From assembly GCF_011045195.1 (NCBI RefSeq), contig NZ_CP049199.1:2170001-2234000 (forward strand): a stretch of DNA of 64,000 bases. Reading direction: 5' to 3'. Both the position numbers and the translations under genes were made by a program. This document shows positions 9,013 to 18,133 of this stretch, in pieces. Every line of letters begins with the position of its first letter. The first letter of the stretch is position 1. Source of the DNA: Caulobacter soli. Lineage in GTDB: Bacteria > Pseudomonadota > Alphaproteobacteria > Caulobacterales > Caulobacteraceae. The notes beneath the pieces are model-generated. The model saw only the letters and a program-made list of their open reading frames with translations. It searched no databases and was not told the DNA's origin.

Positions 9013-9423
9013 TCAGCGCCAGGTCTTGGCCTGGGTGATCGTGGCCGGCTCAGTCAGCAGGGCTTCGAGCGGCCGTCCGGCGACGGTGCAGGTCGCGCTC
9101 TTCACCGGCCCGTCGCCCGTGACTTTGCAGATCAAGGATTGGGAAAAGGCGGCCGCCATCAGGCGCTCGCGATCGGCGGGCAGGGCGGCGACGACGGACG
9201 AGATCCGCAGCGGGACCCACTGGTCAGGCGTGGGGCCCTGGGCGATGCAGAGGGTGCGGCCGTCGATCACGTGCAGGACGGGACCGGTGACGATCTGGCC
9301 GGCGGCGGGGGCCGGGGCGCGGCAGGTCTTTCCCAGGGACGTCTGGGCCAGGGCCGGCGCGCCGAAAGTCAGGACGGCCAAGGCGATGGCCGCCGCTCTC
9401 GCTCTCGCCCAACCCCTGGCCAT
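9013..9423 (-). CDS. Exported thermonuclease-like (SNase fold) protein, probably not catalytic
   Basis: ATG at 9423 is preceded by AGAGGA with a 9-base gap and is followed by a signal peptide ending in PALAQ. This start gives 136 residues; a longer reading frame upstream lacks such a site. After the signal, VIDGRTLCIAQG and WVPLRI resemble the first strands of staphylococcal-nuclease domains. The metal-binding second Asp of VxDGDT is Arg here, and the later DTPE segment is absent. Several Cys suggest disulfides in the periplasm. The fold call is tentative and the function unknown. Confidence 0.6.
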   Translation of the reverse strand: MARGWARARAAAIALAVLTFGAPALAQTSLGKTCRAPAPAAGQIVTGPVLHVIDGRTLCIAQGPTPDQWVPLRISSVVAALPADRERLMAAAFSQSLICKVTGDGPVKSATCTVAGRPLEALLTEPATITQAKTWR

Positions 9424-9644
9424 GTTAACGAATCCTCTGAACGGGGACTCAACACGGTCGATGACGTCGTGTTCCACGCCGTGTCCCCCGAAACGACAGG
9501 TGTTTGCGCGGCGTTGCCAAGACGTCTCAGGCTGGCTGTTTCGTGGGCGATACGTCCGCACGGACCCGGCCTCCGTGCTAAGGAGGGACGCGGCGACTCG
9601 GGGCGCGCCGAAGGGACACGGACGGGAGAACTCCGCTGGCGACG

Positions 9645-11024
9645 GTGAAGCGTACGGGCTCGAAGAAGACCCTGACGACGGCCAATCTGGCCGCCCTGGG
9701 CGCCGAGCGGCTGGCCGACCTGCTGATCGACGTCGCCGAGGGCCACGCCCAGATCAAGCGCCGGCTGCGGTTGGAGCTGGCGGGCGAGATCGGTCCCGAG
9801 GACCTGGCCGCCGAACTGGCCAAGCGCATCGACTCCGTCGCCGACAGCCGCGCGCGCATCCACTGGCGCAAGCACAAGGAGTTCGTGCGCGAGCTCGACA
9901 TGCAGCGGGCCCTGATCGTCGGGCGGCTGGCCGAGCTCGATCCGACCCTGGCTTTGCCGACGCTGTTGCGCTTCCTGGGCCTGGCCGAGGGCGTCTTCCA
10001 CCGCACCGCCGACGCCAAGGGCGAGATCGAGGCGGTGTTCGACGCGGCCGTCGACGACGTGGCGGCCATCGCGTCCCAGGCCTTGCCTGATCCACGCGCG
10101 CTCGGGGATCAACTGCTGGACCTGCTTCTGCATGGTCGGGCGGGTCTGGGGCCGCGCGTTCTGAAGAACGCCTTGCCGGCGCTGGGCGCCGAGGGCGTGG
10201 CGGCGCTGCGGGCGCGGGTCGAGACCACCATGGCTTCGCAGAAGCGGGTCAGCGGCGCGTTGAAGGCGGCCGTCCAGGTGCTGGCCGACGCCCAGGGCGA
10301 CGTCGATGGCTATGTCGCCCAGTTCACCGACTCCCAGGCCGTGCTGCCGCCGATCGGGGCGCAGATCGCCCGCCGGCTGACCGCCGCGGGCCGCTTCGAC
10401 GAGGCCATCGCGGCGTTGGACCGCGCGACGCCCGGCTCGTTCGCTCAGTTGGTCGGCACGGTGCTGGGCCGCCCCACCTTGCCTGGTCCCGGCGCCCTGG
10501 ACTGGGAAGACGCCTATATCGAGGTGCTGGAGGCGCGCGGGCAGGGCGATCTGGCCCAGGACATGCGCTGGTCCAGCTTCGAGCGCGGTCTGTCGGTCGA
10601 ACGGCTGCGTGACTTCCTCAAGCGCCTGCCCGATTTCGATGACGTCGAGGCCGAGGACAAGGCCCTGGCCCACGCCGAGGACTTCCACGACCTGCACGCC
10701 GCCCTCGACTTCCTGATCCGCTGGCCGGCCTGGGACCGCGCCGCGCGGCTGGTGCTGCGTCGGCCTGGCGACCTGGACGGCGACCGTCCCGAACTGCTGG
10801 AGCCCGCCGCCAGGGCCATTGAAGGCCGCCACCCGTTGGCCGCCATCCTGCTGCTGCGCGCGATGATCTCCGACACCGCCCGCTACGCCCGCACCACCCG
10901 CTACAAGGACGCCCAGCGCCAGCTGCTGGAGGCCGCGTCCCTGGCCCCGGCCATCGCCGACTGGGACGGCCACGAGGACGCCGACGCCTTCGCCGCGAAG
11001 ATCGCGGGCTACCGGCGTTGGTAG
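9645..11024 (+). CDS. DUF6880 family protein
   Basis: A 459-residue, Leu/Ala/Asp-rich, largely helical cytoplasmic protein with no signal peptide or membrane segment. The N-terminal pattern (ANLAALGAERLADLLIDVAE) and the repeat-like helical arrays fit DUF6880. I see no catalytic motif; a helical-repeat scaffold is possible. The GTG start at 9645 is uncertain because no clear ribosome site precedes it; CTG GCG ACG in frame just before shows the true start could be slightly upstream. It ends about 100 bases before the PIMT-like gene and may share its transcript. Confidence 0.75.
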   Translation: MKRTGSKKTLTTANLAALGAERLADLLIDVAEGHAQIKRRLRLELAGEIGPEDLAAELAKRIDSVADSRARIHWRKHKEFVRELDMQRALIVGRLAELDPTLALPTLLRFLGLAEGVFHRTADAKGEIEAVFDAAVDDVAAIASQALPDPRALGDQLLDLLLHGRAGLGPRVLKNALPALGAEGVAALRARVETTMASQKRVSGALKAAVQVLADAQGDVDGYVAQFTDSQAVLPPIGAQIARRLTAAGRFDEAIAALDRATPGSFAQLVGTVLGRPTLPGPGALDWEDAYIEVLEARGQGDLAQDMRWSSFERGLSVERLRDFLKRLPDFDDVEAEDKALAHAEDFHDLHAALDFLIRWPAWDRAARLVLRRPGDLDGDRPELLEPAARAIEGRHPLAAILLLRAMISDTARYARTTRYKDAQRQLLEAASLAPAIADWDGHEDADAFAAKIAGYRRW

Positions 11025-11126
11025 AGCCGCAGGCCAGCGTGAAAAGTCTCGCCAAAGCCCTGATTGCCTAGACGGGAGTGGCGGACCTATAAGCGGGCTG
11101 AAAATTCCAGCCCTTCGAGGGATTCC

Positions 11127-11699
11127 ATGAGCTCCGATTTCGCGGCCGCGCGCCTGAACATGGTCGAAAGCCAGATCCGCACGGCCGACGTCACCGATCT
11201 GCCCTTGCAGGACGCCCTGCGTGTCGTGCCGCGCGAGGCCTGCGTGCCGGCCGGCAAGGGCTATCTGGCCTATGCCGACGCCGACGTCGAATACGCCCCC
11301 GGCCGTTGGCTGCTGCGCCCGCGCGAAGTGGGCAAGCTGCTGCAGCACCTGCGTCCGCGCGAAGGCGACAAGGCCCTGGCCATCGCGGCGCCCTACGCCG
11401 CCGCCGTGCTCGAGAAGATGGGCCTTGAGGTCACTCGCCTGGATGGCGAGGACCTGACCGCCGTGCCGGGCGCGAACTACGACGTGATCATCTGCGAAGG
11501 CGCCGTGCCGCGGGCGCCGGCCAGCTGGACCAAGGCCCTGGCCCAAGGCGGCCGTCTGGCGGTGATCGAGCGCGAAGGCCCCGTCGGCCGCGCCGTGATC
11601 TACGTCCAGGCCGAGGACGGCGTGGGCCGCCGCGCCGTTTTCGACGCCACCCCGCCGATGCTGGCCGGCTTCACGGTCGAACAAGGCTTTGCGTTCTGA
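11127..11699 (+). CDS. Protein-L-isoaspartate O-methyltransferase-like protein with degenerate SAM site
   Basis: 190 residues, starting at the ATG 11127. The first 80 residues follow the PIMT family (NMVESQIRTADVTD, then a PREACVP segment). The SAM-binding loop, normally a Gly-rich GxGxGY turn, reads ALAIAAPYAAAVLEKMG, so key glycines are missing. The C-terminal part retains a DVIICEGAVP strand. Position immediately upstream of a tolC-family gene, popZ and valS is conserved in alphaproteobacteria, which supports a role tied to that locus. Methyltransferase activity is doubtful. Confidence 0.8.
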   Translation: MSSDFAAARLNMVESQIRTADVTDLPLQDALRVVPREACVPAGKGYLAYADADVEYAPGRWLLRPREVGKLLQHLRPREGDKALAIAAPYAAAVLEKMGLEVTRLDGEDLTAVPGANYDVIICEGAVPRAPASWTKALAQGGRLAVIEREGPVGRAVIYVQAEDGVGRRAVFDATPPMLAGFTVEQGFAF

Positions 11700-11863
11700 C
11701 CACTTCGGTCAAATACTAAAACGCAACGCCTGCGTGAAAAAAGCTTAACTAGCGGCCTATGGTCTCTCGCCTTACAGCCGGTCATACAGGGTGCGGGCGT
11801 CGCGCCCGGTCTGGGCAGGACTGCCCTGATCTGGGGTTTCGTGGGGCCAGAGGTTTCGTGGGG

Positions 11864-13393
11864 ATGAACTTGATGTCGAATAGCCGCCGGGCCGCTTTGC
11901 TGGCCGCCGCTTGCAGCCTGGGTTTGATGGGAGGCCTGGTTTCGGTCGCCCACGCCGAGACGCTGACGGACGCCCTGGCCCTGGCCTATCAGACCAACCC
12001 CACGCTTCAGGCCCAGCGCGCCAACCAGCGCGTCACCGACGAGGGCGTGGTCCAGGCCAAGACGGCGTTCCGCCCGACGGTGAGCGCTTCGGCCGACGTC
12101 AACGCGGCGCGCACGGACATCGCCAAGCCCGGCACGACGACCGCCATCGTCAACGGGGCTCTCGCCCAGGTGCCCAACCCCGATCACGTCAACACCAGCG
12201 GCAGCGGGGCCAGCTTCGCCCTGGCCCAGCCGCTCTATACGGGCGGCCGCGCCTCGGCCAACCTGACCGCCGCCCAGGCCGACGTGCTGACCGGTCGCGA
12301 GGACCTGCGCAGCGTCGAGCAATCGGTGCTGGGCAACGTGATCCAGGCCTATGTCGACGTCCGCCGCGACCAGGAACGCCTGCGTATCGCCCAGGAGAAC
12401 GTCAGCGTCCTGAACCGTCAGCTCGAGGAATCGAAGGCGCGCTTCGAGGTCGGCGAGATCACCCGCACCGACGTGGCCCAATCGGAAGCTCGCCTGGCCT
12501 CGGCCCAGGCCAGCCTGTCCTCGGCCCAGGCCATCCTGGCCGGCAGCCGCGCGGCCTACGCCGCCGTGGTCGGCCAGAACCCGACCGACCTAGCGCCCGA
12601 GCCGTCGCTGGCCGCCCTGTTGCCGACCAGCGTCGAGCAGGCCTTCGACCTCGTCGACAAGAACAATCCGCAGATCCAGGCCGCCCGTTACGCCCAGCAG
12701 GCCGCGGCCGCGCGGGTCGCGGTGGCCAAGGCCGCCTATCGTCCCACCGTCTCGGCCCGCGCGGGTCTGGGTTGGGACGCCGGCGACGGCACGATCAGCA
12801 ACGGCAGCCAGTTCCGCGACTACGATCGCTCGCTGTCCGGCTCGATCACCGCCTCGGTGCCGATCTTCACCGGCGGCCTGAACAGCTCGCAAGTGCGCGC
12901 CGCGACCGAGCGCGAGAACGCCGCCCGCATCGCGGTCGAGGGCGCCCAGCGCTCGGCCCTGCAACAGATCTCAACCGCCTGGAACAACCTGCTGGCCTCG
13001 CGCGCCAACCTGGTCTCGAACGAGGAACAGGTCCGCGCCACCAAGATCGCCTTCGAGGGCGTGCGCCAGGAACAACAGGTCGGCCTGCGCACCACCCTGG
13101 ACGTGCTGAACGCCCAGCTGGAACTGGCCAACGCCGAGGTCGCCCTGGTGGTGGCCCGCCGCGACGAATACGTGGCCAGCGCCAGTGTCCTGCAGGCCAT
13201 GGGCGTGCTGAACATCGCCAACCTGTCGCCCGCCGTCGAGCGCTATGACCCGGTCAAGTCGTACGACAAGGTCAATCACGCCTTCGGTTGGGTGCCGTGG
13301 GAACCGGTCATCCAGGCCGTCGACAAGGTCGGCGCGCCGTCGACGGCGGTCAAAGCCTCGCCCGCCCAGGCCACGCCCGTGGCCGCCAAATAG
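11864..13393 (+). CDS. TolC-family outer-membrane efflux/secretion channel
   Basis: From ATG 11864 (alternative ATG 11873) the product has 509 residues, with a signal peptide ending near SVAHA. Two similar halves each carry a long helical stretch rich in Ala, Gln and Glu and strands of the form FALAQPLYTGG and SVPIFTGG, as in TolC trimers. It forms the outer-membrane exit duct for type I secretion or RND pumps. In Caulobacter, RsaF proteins of this family export the S-layer protein, so this may be an RsaF homologue. It precedes popZ by about 120 bases and is followed by an inverted repeat. Confidence 0.93.
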   Translation: MNLMSNSRRAALLAAACSLGLMGGLVSVAHAETLTDALALAYQTNPTLQAQRANQRVTDEGVVQAKTAFRPTVSASADVNAARTDIAKPGTTTAIVNGALAQVPNPDHVNTSGSGASFALAQPLYTGGRASANLTAAQADVLTGREDLRSVEQSVLGNVIQAYVDVRRDQERLRIAQENVSVLNRQLEESKARFEVGEITRTDVAQSEARLASAQASLSSAQAILAGSRAAYAAVVGQNPTDLAPEPSLAALLPTSVEQAFDLVDKNNPQIQAARYAQQAAAARVAVAKAAYRPTVSARAGLGWDAGDGTISNGSQFRDYDRSLSGSITASVPIFTGGLNSSQVRAATERENAARIAVEGAQRSALQQISTAWNNLLASRANLVSNEEQVRATKIAFEGVRQEQQVGLRTTLDVLNAQLELANAEVALVVARRDEYVASASVLQAMGVLNIANLSPAVERYDPVKSYDKVNHAFGWVPWEPVIQAVDKVGAPSTAVKASPAQATPVAAK

Positions 13394-13453
13394 GGCGAAT
13401 TGGCGCGCCCCCAATCCTTGAGCTTGCTTAAGGCGCGCAAGTCTGCACCATCG

Positions 13454-13481
13454 CTGTAAGCGCTCGCCTGGGCGCTTACAG
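13454..13481 (+). repeat. Perfect inverted repeat just upstream of popZ
   Basis: Arms CTGTAAGCGC and GCGCTTACAG are separated by 8 bases. The structure lies 60 bases after the tolC stop and 29 bases before the popZ ATG. There is no T run, so it is either a leader hairpin or a protein-binding palindrome. Confidence 0.6.
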
Positions 13482-13510
13482 GATTCGTACCCCTTCGAGA
13501 CGGCCCGCAC

Positions 13511-14059
13511 ATGTCCGACCAGAGCCCCCAAGAACCGACGATGGAGGAGATTCTCGCCTCCATCCGACGCATCATCTCGGAAGATGACGCGCCGGCGGAG
13601 GCCGCTCCGGCGCCCGAAGCTGAACCCGAAGCCGAACCCGAGTTCGTGGCCGAGGAAGCGCCGGCCGAGGACGACGTCCTGGAGCTGACCGATCCGATCG
13701 AACCGCCCGCGCCCGTCGAGAGCATGGGCGACATCGACGTCTATTCGCCGGAACCCGAGCCGGAGCCCGCGCCGCCGCCGCCTCCGCCCGCGGCCGAGCC
13801 GTCCACGATCCAGGGCTTCTCGCGCGACGAAGTGGCCGACAACCTGGTCGGCGACCACGCCGCCAGCCTAGCCGCCACGGCCTTCGGCAGCCTGAGCTCG
13901 GCCCTGCTGATGCCCAAGGACGGCCGCACCCTGGAAGACGTCGTGCGCGAACTGCTGCGCCCGCTGCTCAAGGAGTGGCTGGACCAGAACCTGCCGCGCA
14001 TCGTCGAGACCAAGGTCGAGGAAGAAGTCCACCGCATCGCCCGCGGCCGCAGCGTATAA
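13511..14059 (+). CDS. popZ: Polar organising protein PopZ (DUF2497)
   Basis: The 182-residue protein has the PopZ plan. An N-terminal helix (PTMEEILASIRRIISEDD, residues 9-26) binds client proteins. A disordered acidic, Pro-rich linker (about 27-105, with PPPPPPP) follows, then a helical C-terminal oligomerisation region (about 115-180, GRTLEDVVRELLRPLLKEWL). PopZ self-assembles into a polar matrix that anchors ParB-parS and recruits cell-cycle kinases. Synteny with valS downstream agrees. A terminator follows about 50 bases after the stop. The linker is somewhat longer than in the C. crescentus protein as I recall it. Confidence 0.96.
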   Translation: MSDQSPQEPTMEEILASIRRIISEDDAPAEAAPAPEAEPEAEPEFVAEEAPAEDDVLELTDPIEPPAPVESMGDIDVYSPEPEPEPAPPPPPPAAEPSTIQGFSRDEVADNLVGDHAASLAATAFGSLSSALLMPKDGRTLEDVVRELLRPLLKEWLDQNLPRIVETKVEEEVHRIARGRSV

Positions 14060-14106
14060 TTCACCGTCATTGGCCGCTCGCGCGGCGGTGACGGTCTGGA
14101 AATCTG

Positions 14107-14135
14107 AAGGCGGTCGCTCCGGCGGCCGCCTTTTT
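14107..14135 (+). terminator. Terminator of popZ
   Basis: A 7-bp stem (AAGGCGG / CCGCCTT) with a GC-rich loop able to extend pairing is followed by a T run (CCTTTTT). It lies between popZ and valS. Confidence 0.7.
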
Positions 14136-14208
14136 CCGTCCAAATATCCCAGTTGACCCAAGGCCCACGGTTTCGCCGGACGCCCGCAGATGGCATACCC
14201 ACCGCGCC

Positions 14209-16932
14209 ATGCTTGAAAAGACCTTCGATCCCAAAGCCGTCGAGCCCCGTCTGTACGCCGCCTGGGAGGCCTCCGGGGCCTTCAAGCCGAGCGAAGCGCC
14301 CGGCGCCGAGTCGTTCACGATCGTCATCCCGCCGCCGAACGTCACCGGCAGCCTGCACATCGGCCACGCGCTGAACAACACGCTGCAGGACGTTCTGACG
14401 CGCTTCCACCGCATGCGCGGCAAGTCGGCCCTGTGGCTGCCAGGCACCGACCACGCGGGCATCGCCACCCAGATGGTGGTCGAGCGCCAGCTGGCCGCCG
14501 CCGGCAATATCGGCCGCCGCGAGATGGGCCGCGAGGCCTTCGTCGAGAAGGTCTGGGAATGGAAGGCCGAGAGCGGCGGGGCGATCACCAACCAGCTGCG
14601 CCGTCTGGGCGCCAGCTGCGACTGGTCGCGCGAGCGCTTCACCCTGGACGAGCGCCTGTCGGCCGCCGTCCGCAAGGTGTTCGTCCAGCTCTACAAGCAG
14701 AACCTGCTCTACCGCGACAAGCGCCTGGTCAACTGGGATCCCCAGTTCCAGACCGCCATCTCCGACCTCGAGGTCGAGCAAAAGGAGGTCGACGGCGCCT
14801 ACTGGCACTTCGCCTATCCGCTGGCCGACGGCGTGACCTTCCAATACCCGATCGCCTTCGACGAGGACGGCAAGGCGACCGAGTTCGAGACCCGCGACTT
14901 CATCGTCGTGGCCACCACGCGTCCGGAAACGATGCTGGGCGACACCGCCGTGGCCGTCCATCCGTCGGACGAGCGCTACAAGGACCTGGTCGGCAAGGAC
15001 GTGATCCTGCCGATCGTCGGCCGCCGCATACCGATCGTCGCCGACGACTACGCCGACCCGACCAAGGGCTCGGGGGCGGTCAAGATCACGCCCGCCCACG
15101 ACTTCAACGACTTCCAGGTCGGCAAGCGCCACGGCCTGCCGTCGATCAACATCCTGACGCCCGACGCGCGCCTCAACGACGAGGTTCCGGAAGCCTATCG
15201 CGGTCTCGACCGCTTCGTGGCCCGCAAGGCCATCGTCGCCAAGGCCGAGGAAGACGGCTGGCTGCGCGAGATCGAGAAGACCAAGCACATGGTCCCGCAC
15301 GGCGACCGCTCGGGCGTGGTCATCGAGCCGTACCTGACCGACCAGTGGTACGTCGACGCCAAGACCCTGGCCCAGCCCGCCCTGAAGGCGGTGGAGGAGG
15401 GCGCGACCGTCTTCGAACCCCGCCACTGGGAAAAGACCTACTTCGAGTGGCTGCGCAACATCGAGCCCTGGTGCGTCTCGCGCCAGCTGTGGTGGGGTCA
15501 CCGCATCCCGGCCTGGTTCGGCCCGGACGGCCACATCTTCGTCGAGGAGACCGAGGAGGAGGCCCTGGCCGCCGCCATCCTGCACTATGGCGATGAAGCC
15601 CCGATCCTGAAGCGCGACGAGGACGTCCTCGACACCTGGTTCAGCTCGGCCCTGTGGCCGTTCTCGACCCTCGGCTGGCCCGAGAAGACCGAGGACCTGG
15701 CCAAGTTCTATCCGACCAGCACCCTGGTCACCGGCTTCGACATCATCTTCTTCTGGGTGGCCCGGATGATGATGATGGGCATCCACTTCATGGGCGAAGT
15801 TCCGTTCAAGCAGGTGTTCATCAACGCCCTCGTCCGTGACGAGAAGGGCGCCAAGATGAGCAAGTCCAAGGGCAACGTGATGGACCCGCTGGTCCTGATC
15901 GACGAGCTGGGCTGCGACGCGGTGCGCTTCACCATGACGGCGATGTCGGGCCAGGCCCGCGACATCAAGCTGAGCAAGCAACGCATCGAAGGCTACCGCA
16001 ACTTCGGCACCAAGCTGTGGAACGCCTCGCGCTTCGCCCAGATGAACGAGTGCGTCCGCGTCGAGGGCTTCGACCCGTCGACCGTGCGGCAGCCGATCAA
16101 CAAGTGGATCCGCGGCGAGACGGTCAAGACCGCCATCGAGGTGACCCGCGCCCTGGAGGCGCCGTCGTTCGACGCCGCCGCCACCGCGCTCTACCGCTTC
16201 ATCTGGAACGTGTTCTGCGACTGGTACCTGGAGCTGGCCAAGCCGATCCTCAATGGCGACGACGCCGAGGCCAAGGCCGAGACCCGCGCCACGGCCGCCT
16301 GGGCGCTGGACGTGATCCTCAAGCTGCTGCACCCGGTCATGCCGTTCATCACCGAGGAGCTGTGGGACAAGACCGCCGAGTTCGGCGCGCCCCGCGAAGG
16401 CATGCTGATCGTCGAGAAGTGGCCCGAGCTGCCGGAAAGCTGGATCGACCCGGAGGCCGAGGCCGAGATCGGCTGGCTGGTCGACACGGTCGGCGAAATC
16501 CGCTCGATCCGCGCCGAGATGAACGTGCCGCCGGGCGCCAAGCCGCCGCTGTCGGTGATCGGCGCCAACGCCGAGACCAAGGCCCGGCTGGCGCGTCACC
16601 GCGACCTGCTGCTGACCCTGGCGCGCCTGGACAGCGCCCGCGAGGCCGACGCGGCCCCGGCGGGTTCGGTTCCGATCGTGCTGGGCGAGGCGACCGGCGC
16701 CCTGGCCATCGCCGAGTTCATCGACCTGACGGCCGAGAAGGCTCGCCTGACCAAGGAAATCGCCGGCCATGTCGGCGAGATCGAGAAGACGGCCAAGAAG
16801 CTGAACAACCCCGACTTCCTGGCCCGCGCCAAGGAAGAGGTGGTCGAGGAAAACCGCGAGCGTCTCGCGGAAGCCGAAGCGGCGAAGGCCAAGCTGGAAG
16901 CGGCGCTCGCGCGGCTGGAAGCGGTGGGCTAG
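14209..16932 (+). CDS. valS: Valine-tRNA ligase
   Basis: 907 residues, the normal bacterial length. The class I signature HIGH appears as LHIGHALNN near residue 46, and KMSKS as [10 protein letters not shown] near residue 548. Between them lies the CP1 editing domain (about 190-360, with [14 protein letters not shown]), which removes mischarged threonine. An anticodon-binding helical domain follows. The C-terminal coiled-coil arm (about 835-905, Lys/Glu/Ala-rich) contacts the tRNA elbow. The start at ATG 14209 gives a canonical N-terminus ([15 protein letters not shown]). Confidence 0.98.
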   Translation: MLEKTFDPKAVEPRLYAAWEASGAFKPSEAPGAESFTIVIPPPNVTGSLHIGHALNNTLQDVLTRFHRMRGKSALWLPGTDHAGIATQMVVERQLAAAGNIGRREMGREAFVEKVWEWKAESGGAITNQLRRLGASCDWSRERFTLDERLSAAVRKVFVQLYKQNLLYRDKRLVNWDPQFQTAISDLEVEQKEVDGAYWHFAYPLADGVTFQYPIAFDEDGKATEFETRDFIVVATTRPETMLGDTAVAVHPSDERYKDLVGKDVILPIVGRRIPIVADDYADPTKGSGAVKITPAHDFNDFQVGKRHGLPSINILTPDARLNDEVPEAYRGLDRFVARKAIVAKAEEDGWLREIEKTKHMVPHGDRSGVVIEPYLTDQWYVDAKTLAQPALKAVEEGATVFEPRHWEKTYFEWLRNIEPWCVSRQLWWGHRIPAWFGPDGHIFVEETEEEALAAAILHYGDEAPILKRDEDVLDTWFSSALWPFSTLGWPEKTEDLAKFYPTSTLVTGFDIIFFWVARMMMMGIHFMGEVPFKQVFINALVRDEKGAKMSKSKGNVMDPLVLIDELGCDAVRFTMTAMSGQARDIKLSKQRIEGYRNFGTKLWNASRFAQMNECVRVEGFDPSTVRQPINKWIRGETVKTAIEVTRALEAPSFDAAATALYRFIWNVFCDWYLELAKPILNGDDAEAKAETRATAAWALDVILKLLHPVMPFITEELWDKTAEFGAPREGMLIVEKWPELPESWIDPEAEAEIGWLVDTVGEIRSIRAEMNVPPGAKPPLSVIGANAETKARLARHRDLLLTLARLDSAREADAAPAGSVPIVLGEATGALAIAEFIDLTAEKARLTKEIAGHVGEIEKTAKKLNNPDFLARAKEEVVEENRERLAEAEAAKAKLEAALARLEAVG

Positions 16933-16941
16933 GGCAGGGCT

Positions 16942-16967
16942 GGGGACACACGCAGGCATGTGTCCCC
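16942..16967. terminator. Hairpin between convergent valS and the 116-residue gene
   Basis: A 9-bp stem (GGGGACACA / TGTGTCCCC) with an 8-base loop fills the 52-bp gap between two convergent genes. It has no T run; a bidirectional transcription barrier is plausible. Confidence 0.45.
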
Positions 16968-16984
16968 GTCAGCGCTCCGGGCGC

Positions 16985-17335
16985 TTACTTCTTCGCGCCG
17001 CCCAGCATGCCTTCGATCTCGGCCTTGCTGGCGTTGATCAGGGTTGCGCCGTCGCGGACGGCCAGGTTGGCGACGTCCACGGCGAAGGTCTTGTCGTCCA
17101 TCTTGATGGTGGCTATCGCCTTACCGGTGGCGTCCGGCTTGACCTCGGCGACCGAGCCGATCGTGGCGCCGGTGTTGTCCTTGACCGGCTGGCCGGCCGT
17201 CACGGGCGCGGCGGCGGCAGGCGCCGGAGCGGTCGCCGCGGCCGGATCCTGAGCCGGGGCGGCGGTCTGGGCCAGGGCGGGGGCGGCGGTGGCGAGCGCC
17301 AGGGCGGCGGCGGCGAAAGTCAGCAATGAACGCAT
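16985..17335 (-). CDS. Small exported protein with Ala/Pro-rich linker
   Basis: A 116-residue protein: signal peptide (core ALALATAAPALAQ), then an Ala/Pro-rich linker to about residue 45, then a compact C-terminal domain with DNTGATIGSVAEVKPD and TIKMDDKTFAVDVANL. That domain resembles PRC-barrel-like beta folds, which is only a visual impression. It probably sits in the periplasm. It is convergent with valS, from which only a hairpin separates it. Function unknown. Confidence 0.75.
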   Translation of the reverse strand: MRSLLTFAAAALALATAAPALAQTAAPAQDPAAATAPAPAAAAPVTAGQPVKDNTGATIGSVAEVKPDATGKAIATIKMDDKTFAVDVANLAVRDGATLINASKAEIEGMLGGAKK

Positions 17336-17480
17336 TCAATTTCCCATCTGTCGAAACGTCTCCCCGACGTCTCGTTACGCTGCCGCGACTTTGGGGCGTC
17401 GGCTGGACGCTGATGCGGTCAAAATGGGTCCGGGTTTGAACGCGGTTCGCTCAGTGGCCGGGTTGGGCCGGCGACCGGGA

Positions 17481-17999
17481 TCAGCAGGGAATCCAGTTGT
17501 AGCGGTCGTTGGCGACGTCCCAGGACCACGAGCCGCAGGCCGCCGGGGCGTTGGCTTGAGCGGGCGGCGCCTCGTCATAGGCCGGCGGCGGACCGTCCGC
17601 GCGGTCGTCGTAGACCGTTTCGGAGCGCTCGATGACCACCGACGGTCCGCTGTAGTAGCTGGGATAGCCGTAATAGGCGGGATAGCCGCCGTACCCGTAC
17701 GGATAGGCGTAGGCGCCGCCCAGGGCCAGGCCGAGACCGACGCCGCCGAGATAGCCGTATCCCCAGCCGCCATAGCCGTAGCCGCCGCGACCATAGCCAT
17801 AACCGCCACGGCCATAACCGCCGTATCCCCCGCCATGGTAGCCGCCGCCGTGGTAACCACCTCCGCCATGATAGCCGCCACCACCGTGGCCACCGCCGCC
17901 GTGGCCGCCATGCGATTGGGCCTGAGCCAGCGACGGCATGGCCGCCAGGGGCGCCGCCAGCAGGCTGACGGAAGCGAGCGCGGTTAGAAGGGTTTTCAT
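17481..17999 (-). CDS. Exported Gly/His/Tyr-rich repeat protein
   Basis: A 172-residue protein with a signal peptide ending near LAQAQ. Residues about 29-75 are repeats of GGYHGGG and GGYGRGGYGYG type, so this segment is probably disordered; the His could bind metals. A hydrophobic glycine-rich stretch (about 80-100) and Tyr/Pro-rich region follow. The C-terminus has GSWSWDVANDRYNWIPC, a conserved-looking Trp/Cys block. It is probably an envelope or surface protein. Its gene runs the same way as the neighbouring small exported protein and a serine hydrolase, with gaps of about 130-145 bases. Confidence 0.75.
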   Translation of the reverse strand: MKTLLTALASVSLLAAPLAAMPSLAQAQSHGGHGGGGHGGGGYHGGGGYHGGGYHGGGYGGYGRGGYGYGRGGYGYGGWGYGYLGGVGLGLALGGAYAYPYGYGGYPAYYGYPSYYSGPSVVIERSETVYDDRADGPPPAYDEAPPAQANAPAACGSWSWDVANDRYNWIPC

Positions 18000-18133
18000 C
18001 TGGACCTCTCCATGAGGCCGAGGGTCACTATGGCCGACAGCCAGGTCGTCGACGCCTCAGCGCCGCGACCCCCTCAAGATAGGAACGGCCGGCCTTCGAC
18101 GGAAGCGCGCCACGCCGGAAACCCGCGAAACCT

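Noticed and set aside
13741..16959. Long minus-strand frame opposite valS and popZ
   Set aside because: Composition is typical of an antisense shadow; valS and popZ are certain genes on the plus strand.
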